A DNA stretch of 8,795 bases, from the NCBI GenBank assembly GCA_019312705.1, contig JAFDCW010000160.1, positions 1 through 8,795 of the forward strand. The letters are read 5' to 3'. The notes under the pieces were generated by a model that searched no databases, was not told where the DNA came from, and was given only the letters and a program-made list of their open reading frames with translations. Source of the DNA: Deltaproteobacteria bacterium (lineage in GTDB: Bacteria > Myxococcota > Polyangia > Polyangiales > B10-G4). The stretch's first letter is position 1. Every line of letters begins with the position of its first letter. The position numbers and the translations under genes are program-made. Shown here one piece after another: positions 7,343 through 8,795 of this stretch.

Positions 7343-7975
7343 TCAGCCGCCGAGCTTTGCTTTGAGGGCGGCGAGCTCGTCTTCGACGGCACCGCCCTTG
7401 GTGTTCTTCTCGAGGGCTCGAAACTTCGCGTCGACGTCGGCCCGCTTCGGGTCGTCGAGGACGTTGGCCACCTCGACCTCGGCTTCGAGCTGATCGATCT
7501 GTCCCGTCATGCGGTCGAGCTCGTCGAGGGCTTCGCTCTGGAAACGCCCCCCGCCTACGGACCCGCCGGCCTCGGTGCTCGGTGCCTGGCGAGCACGCTT
7601 CACCTGGGCGGCGAGGCTGCCCTTCTTGTTCTTGAGCTCCTCGATCTTTCGCTCGATGCGGTCGAGGGTCGACTTCATCTCTTCGGCGGCGCTCTCCGCC
7701 GAGACGGCCTGGTCCTTCGCGTCATCGGCCTGCTGCGCGGCTCGGGCTTTCCGGCGCAGCGCCTCCCGGGCGAGGTCGTCGTCGCCGGCTTTGATCGCCA
7801 GGGTCGCTTTGCGCTCCCAATCGGCGACCTCTTCCTCATACTCGCGCGCCTTCTTCACGAGGCGCTTGGCGGTACCGAGGGTGCCCACCAGGTCTTTCCT
7901 GGCGCGCTTCACTTCCTTCTCCATGTCGATGACGGTCTGCCCGATGAGCTTCTCCGGGTCCTCGGCCTGGTCCAC
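7343..7975 (-). CDS. pspA: PspA/IM30 (Vipp1) family membrane-stress protein, lacking its in-frame N-terminal helix
   Basis: The 210-residue frame, read from a GTG at 7975, matches the body of PspA/IM30 proteins: the AEDPEKLIGQTVIDM start of helix 1, then a long charged coiled coil (to about 130), a Gly-rich linker GGSVGGGRF (139-147) and C-terminal helices ending in ELAALKAKLGG. These proteins polymerise on stressed inner membranes to maintain their integrity. The family's amphipathic first helix (MGIFSR...) is absent from this frame but lies immediately upstream in another frame (7976-8018) behind a good Shine-Dalgarno. The internal GTG has no ribosome binding site. Compared with E. coli PspA, four residues are missing and the frame is off by one base, equal to an 11-base deletion. 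The gene is therefore either broken, expressed as a helix-less form, or misassembled. The cyclase/STAND-like gene follows after 25 bases. Confidence 0.82.
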   Translation of the reverse strand: MDQAEDPEKLIGQTVIDMEKEVKRARKDLVGTLGTAKRLVKKAREYEEEVADWERKATLAIKAGDDDLAREALRRKARAAQQADDAKDQAVSAESAAEEMKSTLDRIERKIEELKNKKGSLAAQVKRARQAPSTEAGGSVGGGRFQSEALDELDRMTGQIDQLEAEVEVANVLDDPKRADVDAKFRALEKNTKGGAVEDELAALKAKLGG

Positions 7976-8018
7976 GGTTGGACTTGATGACCCGGTTCAT
8001 GCGGCTGAAGATTCCCAT
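7976..8018 (-). pseudogene. pspA: Out-of-frame N-terminal segment of pspA (amphipathic helix 0)
   Basis: From ATG 8018 the frame reads MGIFSRMNRVIKSN, the classic PspA/IM30 N-terminus, then runs out of frame at 7976 into an unrelated Arg- and Gly-rich peptide that extends to 7836. AGGAG (8028-8024) lies 5 bases before the ATG, so this is very probably the original pspA start. In the family this helix inserts into the membrane and controls assembly. Joining it to the main frame requires skipping one base and still leaves four residues missing. Confidence 0.75.
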
Positions 8019-8023
8019 CCCTC

Positions 8024-8028
8024 ACTCC
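8024..8028 (-). promoter_or_regulatory. Ribosome binding site for pspA
   Basis: AGGAG on the minus strand, followed by TGAGGG (the last G being 8019) and the ATG at 8018. It decides that translation of pspA originally began at 8018 and not at the internal GTG 7975, which lacks such a site. Confidence 0.6.
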
Positions 8029-8029
8029 T

Positions 8030-8050
8030 GAATGCGCTAGTGCGCAATTC
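8030..8050 (-). other. Imperfect hairpin directly before the pspA ribosome binding site
   Basis: On the plus strand GAATGCGC and GCGCAATTC flank the four-base loop TAGT; the arms pair over 8 bases with one bulged base. In the transcript the hairpin would end just before AGGAG of pspA. It has no U-tract, so it is not a standard terminator. The stop codon of the 16-codon ORF overlaps the loop. A regulatory role is only possible. Confidence 0.35.
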
Positions 8051-8087
8051 GCTGCGCGCATGGAACGCGCGGGCAAAATGCTTTCAT
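8037..8087 (-). CDS. Possible 16-residue small ORF or leader peptide
   Basis: ATG 8087 to TAG 8037 encodes MKAFCPRVPCAQRIAH. It is preceded by a complete Shine-Dalgarno, AAGGAGG (8102-8096), with 8 bases before the ATG, better than that of any other gene in the window. It starts 23 bases after the lipoprotein stop and ends 18 bases before the pspA ATG, with the stop inside a small hairpin. I recognise no family. It could be a translated leader, a remnant of a deleted gene, or chance. The peptide is basic and has two Cys. Confidence 0.35.
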   Translation of the reverse strand: MKAFCPRVPCAQRIAH

Positions 8088-8110
8088 GGGCTCACCCTCC
8101 TTGTAAAGCA

Positions 8111-8718
8111 TCACTGCTCGAAGGTGACCCGACCGAAGCGCGTCGGGACGTGGAAGTCCCCCACGAGGGGTGCAGACCACCCGACGCCGCGCTGGCCGCC
8201 TCGCTGGACGTCGAGCAGATAGAGCGCGATGGACCACGTCTCGGTACCGGTCGGTGCCGGTGCTGGGCCTTCTCCAGCGTCGAACGAGGCGAAGGGAATG
8301 CGCAGTTCGACCGTATATCCCTGGTCCGCCTCGTCGTCGTTGGCCGTGCCTCGGAGGTCGACGCCCGCCTCCAGGCCGCTCTGCCAATCCGGGTAACCGA
8401 AGGGGGCCGGCTGCCGGACAGTATCAAAGCGGGTATCGAAGACCAGGCCCGTAGGGGAGACCTGAAGTCGTCCCAGAGCACGCGGGCGGTCGTCACCGGT
8501 TCGCCAGGGAGGCCGTCCATGGTTCGGACGAAGCGCTCGGTGACCGGGGCGTTCGCCCAGTCCGCTTCTCCGAGGTGACCATCGAGGACGATCTCCCCCG
8601 ACCGGCGAGGCGCGGTGAGCTCGGGGATCGCGGTTCGTGGGGACGCGCGGCAATTGTCGCATGCTTGGAGGGCGATCATCGTCGAAACGACGACGACGAG
8701 CATTCCGAGGCCTCTCAT
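8111..8718 (-). pseudogene. CBM9-like (carbohydrate-binding family 9) lipoprotein with internal out-of-frame deletion
   Basis: From ATG 8718 the first frame gives a hydrophobic signal, MRGLGMLVVVVSTMIALQAC, with a lipobox-like LQAC and the lipidation Cys at residue 20, then IVLDGHLGEADW (43-54) and TTARVLWDD (76-84), typical of the N-terminal part of CBM9-like domains. Near 8464-8472 the homology jumps to another frame: LQVSPTGLVFDTRFD, GYTVELRIPFASFD, ALYLLDVQRGG and VPTRFGRVTFEQ up to TGA 8111. The roughly 45 residues that family members have between WDD and the YELQV-like strand (LYVAF...EVFLDPDGD) are absent, so a deletion of about 135 bases that is not a multiple of three explains both facts. 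An intact protein would be a membrane-anchored, periplasmic or surface sugar-binding protein. It lies first in a row with pspA. The family call is moderately sure and the lesion is clear from the sequence. Confidence 0.72.
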
Positions 8719-8748
8719 AGCCGCCGAGCATAGCCGACCTGGGGCTGA

Positions 8749-8763
8749 GAACGGGTCCCGTTC
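8749..8763. promoter_or_regulatory. 15-base dyad, candidate operator
   Basis: GAACGGGTCCCGTTC is a perfect 7-base inverted repeat around a single T, centred about 38 bases upstream of the lipoprotein start and within the only non-coding stretch at the right edge. A regulator dimer could bind here. A dyad of this size may occur by chance about once in such a window, so location is the main support. No promoter boxes are evident nearby. Confidence 0.3.
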
Positions 8764-8795
8764 GGTGGGGGGGCGGTGTATGGTCCCGGGGCCAT

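Noticed and set aside
6094..7365. Plus-strand open frame of 423 codons
   Set aside because: It is antisense to the cyclase/STAND-like gene with shadow-type composition and no family pattern.
7318..7392. Longer N-terminus of the cyclase/STAND-like protein from 7392
   Set aside because: It would overlap the pspA coding end by 50 bases, and the added residues are low complexity; ATG 7317 fits the gene spacing better.
8780..8795. ATG on the plus strand after a G-rich stretch, as the start of a divergent gene
   Set aside because: Only five codons are visible before the window ends, so coding cannot be judged.
8715..8795. Minus-strand frame open to the edge with a stop overlapping the lipoprotein ATG (ATGA)
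   Set aside because: It is only 26 codons, Pro/Gly/Arg-rich and without a family pattern; it could be the end of an upstream gene but is too short to support.

Overview
The window is GC-rich (G or C at most third codon positions), gene-dense and without RNA genes, CRISPR arrays or insertion sequences that I can see. Codon use, GTG starts, a FadL-type porin, a PGM1-type ATP-grasp ligase and a large cyclase/STAND/TPR-like protein fit a Myxococcota (myxobacterial, Polyangia-like) chromosome. That placement is inference from gene content, not a phylogeny.

Layout. (1) Positions 1-2964, minus strand: a FadL/OMPP1-family outer-membrane channel with a coiled-coil and Gly-Asn-repeat tail, followed 18 bases later by a PGM1-related ATP-grasp peptide ligase that runs off the left edge. 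(2) Positions 2965-3061: a 97-base divergent intergenic region. (3) Positions 3062-5008, plus strand: one long aromatic amino acid protein with the order N-terminal helical region, prephenate dehydratase, ACT, and a DAHP synthase-like domain. (4) Positions 5011-8718, minus strand: in transcription order, a CBM9-like lipoprotein gene broken by an internal out-of-frame deletion, a possible 16-codon ORF with a strong ribosome binding site, a pspA/IM30 gene whose first helix is out of frame, and a 768-residue protein resembling a cyclase-homology/STAND-ATPase/TPR protein with degenerate catalytic motifs. The stops of (3) and (4) are separated by only 2 bases.

The most unusual item is the prephenate dehydratase fusion. 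The dehydratase and ACT parts look intact, but the fused DAHP synthase domain keeps the family's overall sequence while all four positions that normally bind the catalytic metal are replaced (Cys to Thr, His to Ser, Glu to Asp, Asp to Gly), together with a conserved active-site Lys to Glu. It reads as a retained pseudo-DAHP synthase, possibly a regulatory or docking module linking the first step of the shikimate pathway to phenylalanine synthesis.

A second apparent pseudoenzyme, the cyclase/STAND-like protein, sits directly downstream of pspA, the position of a possible membrane-stress partner. Two deletion-like lesions within about 500 bases (pspA and the lipoprotein gene) suggest either local gene decay or an assembly problem and should be checked in the reads.
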